Positions 38,178 to 47,673 of a stretch of 64,000 nucleotides of DNA are shown here, piece by piece. Source of the stretch: Pseudomonadota bacterium (GTDB lineage: Bacteria; Pseudomonadota; Alphaproteobacteria; SHVZ01). The notes below the pieces were generated by a model. That model was not told the DNA's origin. It saw only the letters and a list, made by a program, of their open reading frames with translations, and ran no database searches. How positions within the stretch are numbered: the first letter of the stretch is position 1; each line of letters starts with the position of its first letter. Both the position numbers and the translations under genes were made by a program. The stretch is taken from assembly GCA_016195085.1 (NCBI GenBank), contig JACQAG010000034.1, positions 1 to 64,000 of the forward strand. Direction: 5' to 3'.

Positions 38178-40745
38178 ATGAACAGCGCTCTTGCCTATCA
38201 ACCCGTCGATCGCCCGCAAGCGGCGGTCGGCGGGCGGATCACCGTGCACGGAAAATTCTTCTTCCGCGGCGCCGAGAAGCACTACCTCAAAGGCGTGACC
38301 TACGGGCCTTTCGGGCCCGGTAGCCATGGCGCCCAGGTGCCGGAGCGCCCGATGGTGGAGCGCGACCTGGCGCTGATGGCCGATCTTGGCGTCAACACCG
38401 TGCGCGTCTTCACCACGCCGCCCGGCTGGTTCCTCGACCGCTGCGAGGCTTGGGGAATGAGCGCGCTCGTCGGCATTCCCTGGACGCAGCATGTGGCCTT
38501 TCTCGACGATGCCGAGGAGAAGCGGCGCATCCGCGAGGCGATCGGCGCCGGGGTCCGGGCCAATGCCGGCCACAAGGCGATCTTGGGATACCTCGTCGGC
38601 AACGAAATCTCGCCCGACATCGTGCGCTGGCATGGGCCCGAGAAGATCCGCGGCTTCCTCAAGGATCTCTCCTCGGTCGCCAAGGACATCGATTCCGATG
38701 CCCTCGTCAGCTACGCCAACTATCCCTCAACCGAATATCTCAACCTCGACTTCGCCGACTTTCTTGCCTTCAACGTCTATCTGCACCGCGAGGCGGATTT
38801 CCGCAGCTACCTCATGCGGCTGCACAACCTGGCGGTGGATCGGCCGGTGGTGCTGACCGAGTTCGGCATGGATTCCATGCGCGAGGGTGCGGCCCTGCAG
38901 GCCGAGACCCTGCGCTGGCAGATCGCGGCTGCCTACGAGCTCGGCGCCGCCGGCACCTGCATCTTCTCCTGGACCGACGAGTGGTTCACCGGCGGCTATG
39001 TCATCGAAGACTGGGCCTTCGGGCTGGTCACCCGCGAGCGGGCGCCGAAGCCGTCCTTCCACGCGGTGCAGTCGGTATACAAGACCGCGCTGCCGCCGCG
39101 CCTGCCGCGCTATCCCAAGGTCTCGGTGGTGATCTGCTCCTACAACGCCGAGCGCACCATGGACCAGTGCCTGGCCTCGTTCGAGCACCTCAATTATCCG
39201 AATTTCGAGGTGATCGTCGTCAACGATGGCTCCAAGGATCGCACCCTCGAGATCTCCGAGCGCTACGCCAAGAAATACCCGTTCCTGCAGATCGTCAGCC
39301 AGGAGAACAAAGGCCTCAGTGCTGCGCGCAATGTCGGCATGGAGCACTCGACCGGCGAGATCGTCGCCTACACCGACTCGGACTGCGTCGTTGATCCGGA
39401 TTGGCTGACATATCTCGTCGCCAAGATGCTGTCCTCCAGCCTGGCCGCCGTCGGCGGACCGAATTTTCCTCCGCCCGAGGAGGAACTGGTGCCCGCCGCG
39501 GTCGCCGTCTCGCCCGGCGGTCCCACCCATGTGCTCCTGTCGGACGACGTGGCCGAGCACATCGCCGGCTGCAACATGGCCTTTCGCCGCGATTTACTGA
39601 CCGAGATCGGCGGCTTCGATCCGTTGTTCCGGGCGGCCGGCGACGATGTCGATTTGTGCTGGCGCCTGCAGTTCGCCGGCTACACCATCGGCTTCAGCCC
39701 GGCGGCGGTGGTCTGGCATTTCCGGCGCAACACGGTCGGTGCCTATATCGGCCAGCAGCGCGGCTACGGCAAGGCCGAGGCCCTCGTCTACGCGAAGCAC
39801 CCCTTTCGCTTCAATCTCTTCGGCCAGGCGCGCTGGCTTGGGCGCATCTACGGCGACCTGTCCGCCTCGCTGCTCATCTCCAGGCGGCCCTTGATCTATG
39901 CGGGCGTGTTCGGCCGCGGGCTGTTTCAAACGCTGTACGAGCCGCCGTCTTCGATCGCCGCCTTCCTGCCCTTGACCCTCGAATGGAACGTGATTGCCTG
40001 GCCGCTGGCGGCCGCGGCACTCCTCTTCGGCGGCTCCATGTGGTTCGGGCTGATACCGCTCCTCCTGTCCTTCGCCATCGCCATCGCCGGCAGCCTGCGC
40101 GCGCCGATCGAGCCGCGCTTCCGGGGGCTTCGCGCGCGCGCCCTGGTGGCGCTCCTCATCTATCTCGGCCCCCTGGTCCGCGGCTGGGAGCGCTTGAAGT
40201 GGCGGATCAAGGGGCTGACCGAGGTCGAGCCGATCCAATACGCCCCGCCGCGCCAGCAGGTGCAATGGCACCTTCCCGATCGCGCCTTCACCTTGAGCTA
40301 CTGGAACGAGGTTGGCATCGAGAAGGAGGCGCTGCTCAACGGCATCTACAGCTTCCTCACCCCGCGCAAATACTTCGTCATCATCGACCAGGGCTGGAGC
40401 AACTGGGATCTTAAGGTGAGCCGCGGCCTGTGGGCGCGATCGGAGATCAAGGTAGTGGGCGAGAATCACGGCGGATCGAAGCGGCTCCTCAGGGTACGCT
40501 GCGCGCTCCGGCTGTCGCGGCTGTCGGCCTTGGCGCTCCGCTCCTATGCGGGCCTGGCGGCCGCCTGCTTCCTCTTCGATTGGAACATGCTGGCGATCAT
40601 GGCGGTGGCGGTCGGCCTGATGAATTCCGGCTTCGTCGTCTACGAGACCGTGCGGCTCGGCCGCGTGCTGCACCGGGTGATCGAGATCGTCGCCGGGCGC
40701 GAGCAGCTCATTTCCATCTCGGACCGCCCGAACGCCGCATCGTGA
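38178..40745 (+). CDS. Glycosidase-GT2 fusion, membrane polysaccharide synthase
   Basis: An 855-residue fusion. Residues about 20-305 form a TIM-barrel glycosidase-like domain (GH2/GH5/GH17 type). The putative acid/base Glu143 is in VGNEIS and the nucleophile Glu228 in LTEFGM. Residues about 310-530 are a GT2 transferase with SVVICSYNAE, VVNDGSKDRT, TDSDC (DxD) and GDDVDLCWR. About five membrane segments follow, with an extra domain between about 690 and 785. No signal peptide or membrane segment precedes the GT2 part, so the glycosidase should be cytosolic. GH17-GT2 fusions make beta-glucans in NdvB-type proteins of Pseudomonas and Bradyrhizobium. The ABC exporter follows 31 bases later. Confidence 0.85.
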   Translation: MNSALAYQPVDRPQAAVGGRITVHGKFFFRGAEKHYLKGVTYGPFGPGSHGAQVPERPMVERDLALMADLGVNTVRVFTTPPGWFLDRCEAWGMSALVGIPWTQHVAFLDDAEEKRRIREAIGAGVRANAGHKAILGYLVGNEISPDIVRWHGPEKIRGFLKDLSSVAKDIDSDALVSYANYPSTEYLNLDFADFLAFNVYLHREADFRSYLMRLHNLAVDRPVVLTEFGMDSMREGAALQAETLRWQIAAAYELGAAGTCIFSWTDEWFTGGYVIEDWAFGLVTRERAPKPSFHAVQSVYKTALPPRLPRYPKVSVVICSYNAERTMDQCLASFEHLNYPNFEVIVVNDGSKDRTLEISERYAKKYPFLQIVSQENKGLSAARNVGMEHSTGEIVAYTDSDCVVDPDWLTYLVAKMLSSSLAAVGGPNFPPPEEELVPAAVAVSPGGPTHVLLSDDVAEHIAGCNMAFRRDLLTEIGGFDPLFRAAGDDVDLCWRLQFAGYTIGFSPAAVVWHFRRNTVGAYIGQQRGYGKAEALVYAKHPFRFNLFGQARWLGRIYGDLSASLLISRRPLIYAGVFGRGLFQTLYEPPSSIAAFLPLTLEWNVIAWPLAAAALLFGGSMWFGLIPLLLSFAIAIAGSLRAPIEPRFRGLRARALVALLIYLGPLVRGWERLKWRIKGLTEVEPIQYAPPRQQVQWHLPDRAFTLSYWNEVGIEKEALLNGIYSFLTPRKYFVIIDQGWSNWDLKVSRGLWARSEIKVVGENHGGSKRLLRVRCALRLSRLSALALRSYAGLAAACFLFDWNMLAIMAVAVGLMNSGFVVYETVRLGRVLHRVIEIVAGREQLISISDRPNAAS

Positions 40746-40776
40746 CGCGGACGGTTGGGAGCGACGTCAGCGCGTC

Positions 40777-42558
40777 ATGAGCACCTTTCGCAAGGTTCTG
40801 CCCTATCTCCGGCCTTATCGCTGGCTGTTCCTGCTCAGCATATTCCAGATGCTGGCGATCACCGCGACCGAGCTCTTGAAGCCCTGGCCCTTGAAGGTCG
40901 TGGTCGACAACGTGCTGGGCCGCACGCCGATCGGGCTAGCGATCCTCGAGGATTGGTCGCCGACGTCCCTTCTCCTCGCCGCCGTGGCCACCACGGTCGC
41001 CGTGCAGGCGCTGATCGGGCTCATCAGCATGTGGAGCAACTACGTCTCCATCGGCATCGGCCAGAGCATGGTGAACGACATCCGCGGCGACCTCTACGGC
41101 CATCTGCAGCGGCTGTCGCTGTTGTTCCATAGCCGCCAGCGGCTGGGCGACCTCATGTACCGCATCACCGCCGACACCTATGCGGTGCAGACCTTGATGC
41201 TGAACGGCGTGCTCCCGGTCCTCCAGGCGGCGACGTTGCTCGCTGGCATGTTCCTGGTGATGTGGGGCATGGATCCGAGCCTGACCTTGCTCGCCATCGT
41301 CGTCTGCCCGATCCTCTACCTCGTCATCCATCTCCTCGATCGGCCGATCGTCGAGGCGGCCGAGGCGATGAAGCGCCACGAGGCGGCGGTCTACTCGGTC
41401 GTGCAATGGGCGATGGGCGCCATCAAGGTGGTGCAGGCCTTCGGCAAGGAGGAGGAGGAGCGCAAGCGCTTCCTGGCCGCGAGCCGCGCCAGCATGGATG
41501 CCAATCTCCGCCTATATAATTGGCAGACTGCCTATTCCGCGATCGTCAACACCATCATCGCGTTCGGCACCGCGCTCGTGCTCTATGCCGGGGCCGAGGC
41601 GGTGTTGGGCGGCCGGCTGAGCCTCGGCCAGCTCCTGGTGTTTGTCACCTACCTCGCCTCGCTCTATGGGCCCATCAACACCATGAGCCAGACCTGGGGG
41701 CAGATCCAGGGTGCCCGCATCGGCGCCCGCCGGGTCTTCGAGCTCCTCGATGTCGAGCCCGACCTCAAGGACGGCGTCCGGCTCTTGGCCGCCAATGCCC
41801 TCGCCGGGCGCGTTACCTGGCGCGGCGTCGCCTTCCACTACCACGCTGATGTCTCGGTCTTGCGCGCGATCGATCTCGACGTGGCGCCGGGCGAGCGGAT
41901 CGCCGTGGTCGGGCCGACCGGTGCGGGCAAGTCGACGATGCTGGGCATGCTGCCGCGGTTTTTCGACCCGACCTCCGGCGCCATCGAGATCGACGGCATC
42001 GACATTCGCGAATTCCAGCTCAAGGATTTGCGCCGCCAGGTGGCGATGGTGCTGCAGCCGCCGCTGATCTTTCCCCTCTCGATCCGCGACAACATCGCCT
42101 ATGGAAGGCCGGAGGCGAGCCAGGCCGAGATCGAAGCAGCCGCCCGTCTGGCGCGGATCGATCAGATGATCGGACGGCTGCCGCAGGGCTATGACACGCA
42201 GGTGGGAGAGGGCGGCGCGACCTTGTCGGAGGGCGAGAAGCAGCGGCTCACCATCGCCCGGGCGATTCTCATGGATGCGCGCTTCCTGATCCTGGACGAG
42301 CCTACATCCTCGCTCGATGCCGAGACCGAAGCCCAGGTGATGGCCGGCCTCGCCGCGCTCACCAGCCGCCGTACCACCTTCACCATCGCCCACCGGCTGT
42401 CGACCGTGGTCAATGCCGATCGCATCGTCGTCTTGCGCGACGGCATCATCGTCGAGAGCGGTCCCTTCGCCGAGCTGATTCGTCGCAACGGCGCCTTCGC
42501 GCAGCTCTACCGCACGCAATTCCAGGAGCGGGACAAGCAAGCTGCACCGCCCGCCTGA
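40777..42558 (+). CDS. ABC exporter, permease-ATPase fusion (MsbA/NdvA-like)
   Basis: A 593-residue half-transporter that should work as a dimer in the inner membrane. Six membrane segments fill residues 1-310. The ATPase has Walker A GPTGAGKST, signature LSEGEKQRL (Glu in place of the usual Gly), Walker B FLILDEPTSSLD, and H-loop IAHRLS. Placed directly after the glycosidase-GT2 gene, it probably exports its saccharide product, as NdvA exports cyclic beta-glucan. A lipid substrate (MsbA-like) cannot be excluded. Confidence 0.9.
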   Translation: MSTFRKVLPYLRPYRWLFLLSIFQMLAITATELLKPWPLKVVVDNVLGRTPIGLAILEDWSPTSLLLAAVATTVAVQALIGLISMWSNYVSIGIGQSMVNDIRGDLYGHLQRLSLLFHSRQRLGDLMYRITADTYAVQTLMLNGVLPVLQAATLLAGMFLVMWGMDPSLTLLAIVVCPILYLVIHLLDRPIVEAAEAMKRHEAAVYSVVQWAMGAIKVVQAFGKEEEERKRFLAASRASMDANLRLYNWQTAYSAIVNTIIAFGTALVLYAGAEAVLGGRLSLGQLLVFVTYLASLYGPINTMSQTWGQIQGARIGARRVFELLDVEPDLKDGVRLLAANALAGRVTWRGVAFHYHADVSVLRAIDLDVAPGERIAVVGPTGAGKSTMLGMLPRFFDPTSGAIEIDGIDIREFQLKDLRRQVAMVLQPPLIFPLSIRDNIAYGRPEASQAEIEAAARLARIDQMIGRLPQGYDTQVGEGGATLSEGEKQRLTIARAILMDARFLILDEPTSSLDAETEAQVMAGLAALTSRRTTFTIAHRLSTVVNADRIVVLRDGIIVESGPFAELIRRNGAFAQLYRTQFQERDKQAAPPA

Positions 42559-42600
42559 GCCGCACCCTGGTTGGCATGGCGCTTGCGATATAGTTCGGTC

Positions 42601-42837
42601 ATGGATGCCCTTTCGGCCAGTCCCCCGGCCTCGATCGGCCACAATGGCGGCCCGCCCATCGAAGAGCCGCCCGGCCCGAGCGACTGGAACTACTATTGCT
42701 GGAAGCGCGCGCATCGCCGGGCGTGGAAGAATCCCGGCCATGAAATCATGATGCGCCGCTTGAAGCGGGCCGAGGAGCTCGGCATGACCTACAAGGAATA
42801 CACCGCGATCATCCTGGATCGCGGAGTTTATCTCTGA
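42601..42837 (+). CDS. Small conserved protein with GHNGGPP motif
   Basis: A 78-residue soluble protein starting MDALSASPPASIGHNGGPP, then a basic, aromatic stretch WNYYCWKRAHRRAWKNPG and a short helix. I recall IGHNGGPP-type N-termini from short proteins and phage-like proteins of alphaproteobacteria. Function is unknown. The ATG at 42601 was preferred over 42571 because the motif starts there. It is about 40 bases after the ABC exporter and may be its last operon member. Confidence 0.65.
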   Translation: MDALSASPPASIGHNGGPPIEEPPGPSDWNYYCWKRAHRRAWKNPGHEIMMRRLKRAEELGMTYKEYTAIILDRGVYL

Positions 42838-42851
42838 GACTGGCGGAAGCC

Positions 42852-42986
42852 GACCCTCATCCTCCCGCGCGTTGCGCGGGCCCCTCCCTCTCCCGCATCG
42901 CGGGCGAGGGGCTAAGGCGGCCTACATTGAGCCCCTCGCCCGCACTGCGGGAGAGGGTGCCGAGCGAAGCGAGGCGGGTGAGGGTC
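42852..42986. repeat. Intergenic inverted-repeat element, copy C
   Basis: Outer arms GACCCTCA (42852) and TGAGGGTC (42979) are complementary. Inside are hairpins around CCCGCGCGTTGCGCGGG and CCCGCACTGCGGG, and further complementary CCCTCTCCCGCA / TGCGGGAGAGGG stretches. It lies between the small GHNGGPP gene and the convergent secreted glycosidase, a likely place for termination of both. Confidence 0.8.
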
Positions 42987-43015
42987 CTTGCTCCGGGCAC
43001 GTAGAGTCCAGGTCG

Positions 43016-44938
43016 CTAAGGCAGCAGCGGCAATTCGCGCCATCTTGCGCTGTCGGCCATCGCCCGATCCGGCGCCAGGCCGGAGAGCGACATCCAGCGC
43101 GAGCGATACCAGGCGGTCGCCGCCAGCTCAAGCCTGAGCCGCGGTTCGGAGGGTGGTCCGGCAAGACCGATCGCCGACCAGGGGATGGTGAGCTCGGTGG
43201 TGACGCGCGGTTGGTCGGCGCCGAAGTAGCTGGTCTCCGCACCCTCGACGCTCCGGCAGACGGCACCGTCCCACAGGCATAGCTCGACGCGCATCTCGAT
43301 CCAGCCTTTCCCGGCCGCCGCGCGCGGCGGCACGGCGAAGAGCGAGAACCGGCGCGGTCCGGCACCGCCATCGATGCCGAGATCGATGCGCATGCTCTCG
43401 CTCCGCGGGAACGATCCGGCGTAGTCCAGGAGCTGCAGGTCATAGTAGTCCATGCCGATGAAGGCGAGCGACAGGCCCTTGGCCCCCCAGGCGAGATAGG
43501 CTTCGCCGAACGGCACCTCGCCCGGCGGGGAGAGCAGCCTCGGCAACAAGGCGCGCTCCTTCGGCCATTCCGTCAGCACCCCGTCGCCGACGACGATCTC
43601 GGCCCTGGGAATGCCGTGGAACTCGTGCGGCGCCTTGCGACCGGCCTCGGCGTGGAGCGCCGGCAGCTCGCTATTGGCCTGGCTCAGCGCTTGGGTCAGC
43701 TCCCCGTAGGCGTGGTCGTCATTGTCGACGAGGCCGAAATTATAATCCTCGCCGTCATTGCGACCGCCATAGGGATCGTCGTGATACTGGAACCAATGGA
43801 GCCCGAGGAGGTTCGGGAGGCGCGCGAAGCGTCGCGTTGCCGCTGCCGCGCCGGCGGCGCGCTCTTTCTGGGTTGCCACGGTCATGAGATGGCCGCTGTT
43901 GACGTTGCCCGAGCGGTTTTCCCGTGCGGCGAAGAACCATTCGGAGACCATGAAGGGCCGGCCCGCTGACAAGGCGTCGAGACCGTCGAAGAAGTAATGC
44001 GCCAGCCAGCCGTCGGGGCTGTCGAGGTTGTAGTTGGTGGCGATCGCGTCGACCCAGGGCGCCATGGCGGCGACCGCCTCCGGGTCGTAGTAGATCGGCA
44101 GCCGATCGCCGAAGAACAGCGCCTCCGGGTCGGCGGCCCGGATCGCCTCCGCGGCCAAGCGGTAGTAGCGCTCCGTCACCTCGCGGGTCCAGCGCCTAAC
44201 GAAGCCGATGCCGCCGCCGCCGGGCTTGAGCCCGACCGGCTCTCCCTCGCTCACCAGGAGTTCGCCGAAGGAGGCGATGCCGGGGGGTGGCAGAAAATCC
44301 TCGGCAAAGCGCTTCCAGTCGCCGCGGTAGTGCTCGACCAGGCGCTCGATCAGTCGCTGCTTGGTCAAGCTCCGGGGGGGCTCCTGGATGTAGAAGGTGA
44401 ACAAGGTGCCGCGCCACCAGCCGACCTCGTTGTCGGAGAAGTAGCCGATCCTCAGCCGGTTGCCGCGGTAGGGAGCGACCAGCCGCTCGGCCAGCCGCCG
44501 CATCCTGAGCTCGGTCTCCGGCGCGAACGGATCGAACCAGTGGAAGCGCGCGAGCCGGCCCAGCTCCAGGTTGACGAGGAAGGGCATCTTCAACAGTTCC
44601 GGCCCGAGCGACCAGCCGCCGCTGGTGTTGAAGCCCCAGCCCTGGAGCTGCCGGCGCGCCCGCTCGGCCCAGGCCGGCAAGGATGGATCGGTCCGTCGCC
44701 AGTCATAGTGGCGTCCGCCCTCGCCGTAGACGACGCCGCCATCGACGACGTTGACGCCGAGGGAGAAGAAGCGCTCGCCGCAGGGAGTCGTGAGCCAAAA
44801 GGCCGCATGATCGCGCTCGATGCTCCAGCGGCTCGACGGCGCTTGGGCGATGTCGGGACAGCCGGAAGCGGCCTCGGCCGGCATCGGCGCGAGGAGGAGG
44901 AAGGCAAGACGCGCCAGGCGGCAGAGCGAGCGAGTCAT
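43016..44938 (-). CDS. Secreted glycoside hydrolase with carbohydrate-binding-like C-terminus
   Basis: A 640-residue protein with a signal peptide (LARLAFLLLAPMPAEAAS, cleavage near residue 24), so periplasmic or outside. A TIM-barrel glycosidase fills about residues 50-430. Glu171 in YFSDNEVGWW and Glu333 in MVSEWFF are plausible acid/base and nucleophile. It looks agarase- or clan-A-like, but the exact family is not clear. The C-terminal 180 residues (EIVVGDGVLTEWP onward) look like a beta-sandwich carbohydrate-binding domain similar to CBM9. It converges on the polysaccharide operon and may trim the exported product. Confidence 0.78.
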   Translation of the reverse strand: MTRSLCRLARLAFLLLAPMPAEAASGCPDIAQAPSSRWSIERDHAAFWLTTPCGERFFSLGVNVVDGGVVYGEGGRHYDWRRTDPSLPAWAERARRQLQGWGFNTSGGWSLGPELLKMPFLVNLELGRLARFHWFDPFAPETELRMRRLAERLVAPYRGNRLRIGYFSDNEVGWWRGTLFTFYIQEPPRSLTKQRLIERLVEHYRGDWKRFAEDFLPPPGIASFGELLVSEGEPVGLKPGGGGIGFVRRWTREVTERYYRLAAEAIRAADPEALFFGDRLPIYYDPEAVAAMAPWVDAIATNYNLDSPDGWLAHYFFDGLDALSAGRPFMVSEWFFAARENRSGNVNSGHLMTVATQKERAAGAAAATRRFARLPNLLGLHWFQYHDDPYGGRNDGEDYNFGLVDNDDHAYGELTQALSQANSELPALHAEAGRKAPHEFHGIPRAEIVVGDGVLTEWPKERALLPRLLSPPGEVPFGEAYLAWGAKGLSLAFIGMDYYDLQLLDYAGSFPRSESMRIDLGIDGGAGPRRFSLFAVPPRAAAGKGWIEMRVELCLWDGAVCRSVEGAETSYFGADQPRVTTELTIPWSAIGLAGPPSEPRLRLELAATAWYRSRWMSLSGLAPDRAMADSARWRELPLLP

Positions 44939-45023
44939 GTTGCGGCCGGCGATACTGCCCGATGGCGCCCGCTCTGTCCAAGAGTTGACCTGAGGGGGCG
45001 GCGACTTCGTGCCGCTGGGACCG

Positions 45024-46784
45024 CTATTTCACCCGCTGCGCGTAGCTGAGGGCGCGGCGCTGCCAGTCGATGAGGCCGACGGCGCGGTAGAGGCGCGCGG
45101 AGAAGCTGAGCATGGCGGCCGAGGTGGCGCTGTCGAGCTCGATCGAGGAGACGCCCAGCATCACCAGTACGTCCGCCTCGCCGACGCGATCGCCCACCTG
45201 CTGATAGAGGACGCGGGCCTCGGCATAGGCTTCCCTGGCGCGCACCAGCTGGCCGCGGACCATTTCGAGGTCGCCGATGGCGCGCATCGCCTTGGCCTCG
45301 CCCGTCTGGTCGCCGAGCTTGGCCAAGAGCGCGCGCGCATGGGTGAAGGTGACGCGCGCCACGTCATAGCTTTCCATCATGACGTCGAGCTGGCCGAGAT
45401 CGAGCAGCGCCTGCACCTGCTCGCGCTGGCCGCCCAGCGTGCGATAGAGAATGTAGGCCTGGCGCAACAGATCGCGGGCTTGCCGCGCCTTGCCCTGCTG
45501 GCGCTCGATATGGCCGATGCCTTTCAGTCCGTCGGCGCCGAGCCCGGGATCCTCGACCGCGCGCGACAGGGCGCGCGCCTTCTCGTAGTGGTTGCGCGCC
45601 TCGGAGAAATGTCCGAGCAGCCGCTCCATCTCGCCGAGCCCGATATTGACCCGGCCTTCGCTCGCCTTGTCGCTCGCCTCGACGAAGAGGTTGGCCGCCT
45701 GCGTGCCCGACAGGCGCGCGCTGTCGAACCGGGAAAGTGCCCGCTTCAGGTCGCCGCGCCCGGACAAGAGATCGCCCTCGCCGATGCGCCTGCCGGCGGT
45801 CTTGAACAGCTCGACCGCGGCCATCGCCATTTCCTTGGCCCCGGCGACGCGCTCCATGAGGCGCATCATCTCGGACAGCGCCTGGCGCACCACCGCCTCG
45901 CCCAAGGGATCGCTCACGGTCTTGTAGATGGTGAGCGCCCGTTCGTAGCGGTTGAACGCCTCGCCCGTATCCCGGCGCTGCCGGTTCATGTCGCCATGGC
46001 ACACCAGCGCATGCGCCTCGCCCAAGCGGTCGCCGGACTGGCTGAAGGCGAAGCGGGCGAAATCGAAGCTGGTGGCGGCCTCCTCGGGGCTGCCGAGCTT
46101 GAGCGACATCTCGCCGGCGCCGAGCGCTGCCTCGCCCTCGCCGAAGCGGTCGCCTTCGCGGGCGAAGAGATCGCGCGCGGTCTCGAAGTTCGCCCGGGCG
46201 GTATCGTGGGTGTTGCGTTTGGCCAGGAGCGAGCCCAGGCGGAGGAGGGCCTTCGCTTGCTCGCGGGGGTCCTTGGCCTCTTCGAAGATTTCATGCGCGC
46301 GGGTGTAGCGCTCGAGGGCGGTGTCGAGCTGGCCCATGGCCTCTTCCGCCTCGCCCTCGCCGAGCACGGCAAGACCGCGGCCGCGCTGATCCTTGACCTC
46401 CTGAAACAGGGCCCCGGCCTCGTCGTAGAGCTTGCGGGCATCGGCAAGGCGGCCCGACAGGCGCATGCCTTCGGCCTGCACCCACAGGCGGCCGGCGGCC
46501 GCCCCCGGCCCCTTCGAGGCGCCGGCCTGGAAGGAGGAAAGGCCGCCCTGGCGGCGGATCCGCCGCGAGGCGATCATGTCGATGGTGACCGCGAAAACGG
46601 TCAGGAGGCCGCTGGCACCCATCAGGAAGTACTGGAAGTTCGGATTCTGGCCGAGGGTGTAGACATAAGCGAAGGCGGCGGTCATCGCGCCGCCAACGAA
46701 GATCAGCCCGCGACGACGCCAAGCGCCGGTGCCCCTCGTGGCGGCGAGCGATGTCGACGGGGCGGAGCGGATTCGCGTGCTCAC
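45024..46784 (-). CDS. Membrane-anchored tetratricopeptide-repeat protein
   Basis: A 586-residue protein. Two membrane segments lie at about 27-45 and 50-71. From about residue 95 to the end run roughly a dozen TPR-like units of 40 residues, with the repeating pattern G..GEG.AL..LGE and (F/Y)..A. No enzyme domain is seen. TPR arrays are protein-interaction scaffolds. Start GTG 46784 is uncertain because the ribosome-binding site is weak. It is divergent from the thioesterase gene. Partner unknown. Confidence 0.85.
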   Translation of the reverse strand: MSTRIRSAPSTSLAATRGTGAWRRRGLIFVGGAMTAAFAYVYTLGQNPNFQYFLMGASGLLTVFAVTIDMIASRRIRRQGGLSSFQAGASKGPGAAAGRLWVQAEGMRLSGRLADARKLYDEAGALFQEVKDQRGRGLAVLGEGEAEEAMGQLDTALERYTRAHEIFEEAKDPREQAKALLRLGSLLAKRNTHDTARANFETARDLFAREGDRFGEGEAALGAGEMSLKLGSPEEAATSFDFARFAFSQSGDRLGEAHALVCHGDMNRQRRDTGEAFNRYERALTIYKTVSDPLGEAVVRQALSEMMRLMERVAGAKEMAMAAVELFKTAGRRIGEGDLLSGRGDLKRALSRFDSARLSGTQAANLFVEASDKASEGRVNIGLGEMERLLGHFSEARNHYEKARALSRAVEDPGLGADGLKGIGHIERQQGKARQARDLLRQAYILYRTLGGQREQVQALLDLGQLDVMMESYDVARVTFTHARALLAKLGDQTGEAKAMRAIGDLEMVRGQLVRAREAYAEARVLYQQVGDRVGEADVLVMLGVSSIELDSATSAAMLSFSARLYRAVGLIDWQRRALSYAQRVK

Positions 46785-47102
46785 GCGCGGGCGGTGGTTC
46801 TTGCCGGCTTGGACGGCATATTCGTTCGTTTCCCCCTGGCTCGCCGTCCTTGCCGCCGACCCACAGGACTGCCGCCTCGGCGAGCCGGCGATGGACCGGT
46901 TTCAACGGGGCGGGCAGCAGAAGGATCGGCAACTGCCCGACGGCGAGAAATGACAGAATATCATACTCCGCCGCCTCGCCGCGCGCGCCAAGGAGAAGCG
47001 CCGGGGTGCGGTTGCCGCGCATCGGCATGACGGTGGCGACTGGCCTGGCGCGGAGCCCATCGGCTTTCGCCGACCCGGCCAATTTCGGCTAAGCTTTCGC
47101 CC
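46785..47102. promoter_or_regulatory. Divergent gap, TPR protein / thioesterase
   Basis: About 320 bases with no gene that I can support. It must hold promoters for both directions. I see no clear palindrome or box pair. Confidence 0.3.
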
Positions 47103-47609
47103 ATGCATGGCGATGGCGACGATCTCTTGCGGCTGCATGAGGAGCGGGTGCGTCCGGAATGGATCGACGCCAACGGCCATATGAACGTCGCCTACTATGT
47201 GTTGGCCTTCGACAACGCCACCGACACGGTTTTCAACCATCTCGGCATCGGCACGGCCCATCGCCAGCGGACCTCCCAGGCGGTCTTCGTGCTCGAAGCC
47301 CATGTCACCTATGAGCGCGAGCTGAAGGCGGGCGATCCCATGCGGTTCACCACGCAGCTTCTGGGTGTGGACCAGAAGCGACTGCACTTCTTTCATGCCA
47401 TGTACCATGCCGAGGCGGGGTTTCTCGCCGCCACCAACGAAGTTCTCGGCCTCCATGTCGATCTCCTCCAGCGCCGCAGCCAGCCCTTTCCGGAGCCGGC
47501 GCTGGGGCGGCTCAGACAATTGGCAGACCGCCATGCAAGGCTCCCCCGACCGCCCCAGGCCGGGCGCGTCATCGCCCTGAAAAAGCCGGGCATCGGCACC
47601 GCCGCCTGA
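47103..47609 (+). CDS. HotDog-fold acyl-CoA thioesterase
   Basis: A 168-residue thioesterase of the 4-hydroxybenzoyl-CoA thioesterase/YbgC type. The signature VRPEWIDANGHMNVAYY has the catalytic Asp and the N-terminal helix. ITY-type second strand VLEAHVTYERELKAGDP follows. It cleaves an acyl-CoA in the cytoplasm. Substrate is unknown. It precedes the diguanylate cyclase, 64 bases away. Confidence 0.88.
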   Translation: MHGDGDDLLRLHEERVRPEWIDANGHMNVAYYVLAFDNATDTVFNHLGIGTAHRQRTSQAVFVLEAHVTYERELKAGDPMRFTTQLLGVDQKRLHFFHAMYHAEAGFLAATNEVLGLHVDLLQRRSQPFPEPALGRLRQLADRHARLPRPPQAGRVIALKKPGIGTAA

Positions 47610-47673
47610 TCGGCTTGTTTGATGGGTCCGGGGCCTATGCTAATGGTAGCCGGACGCGGCTCACGGGGGTTGG

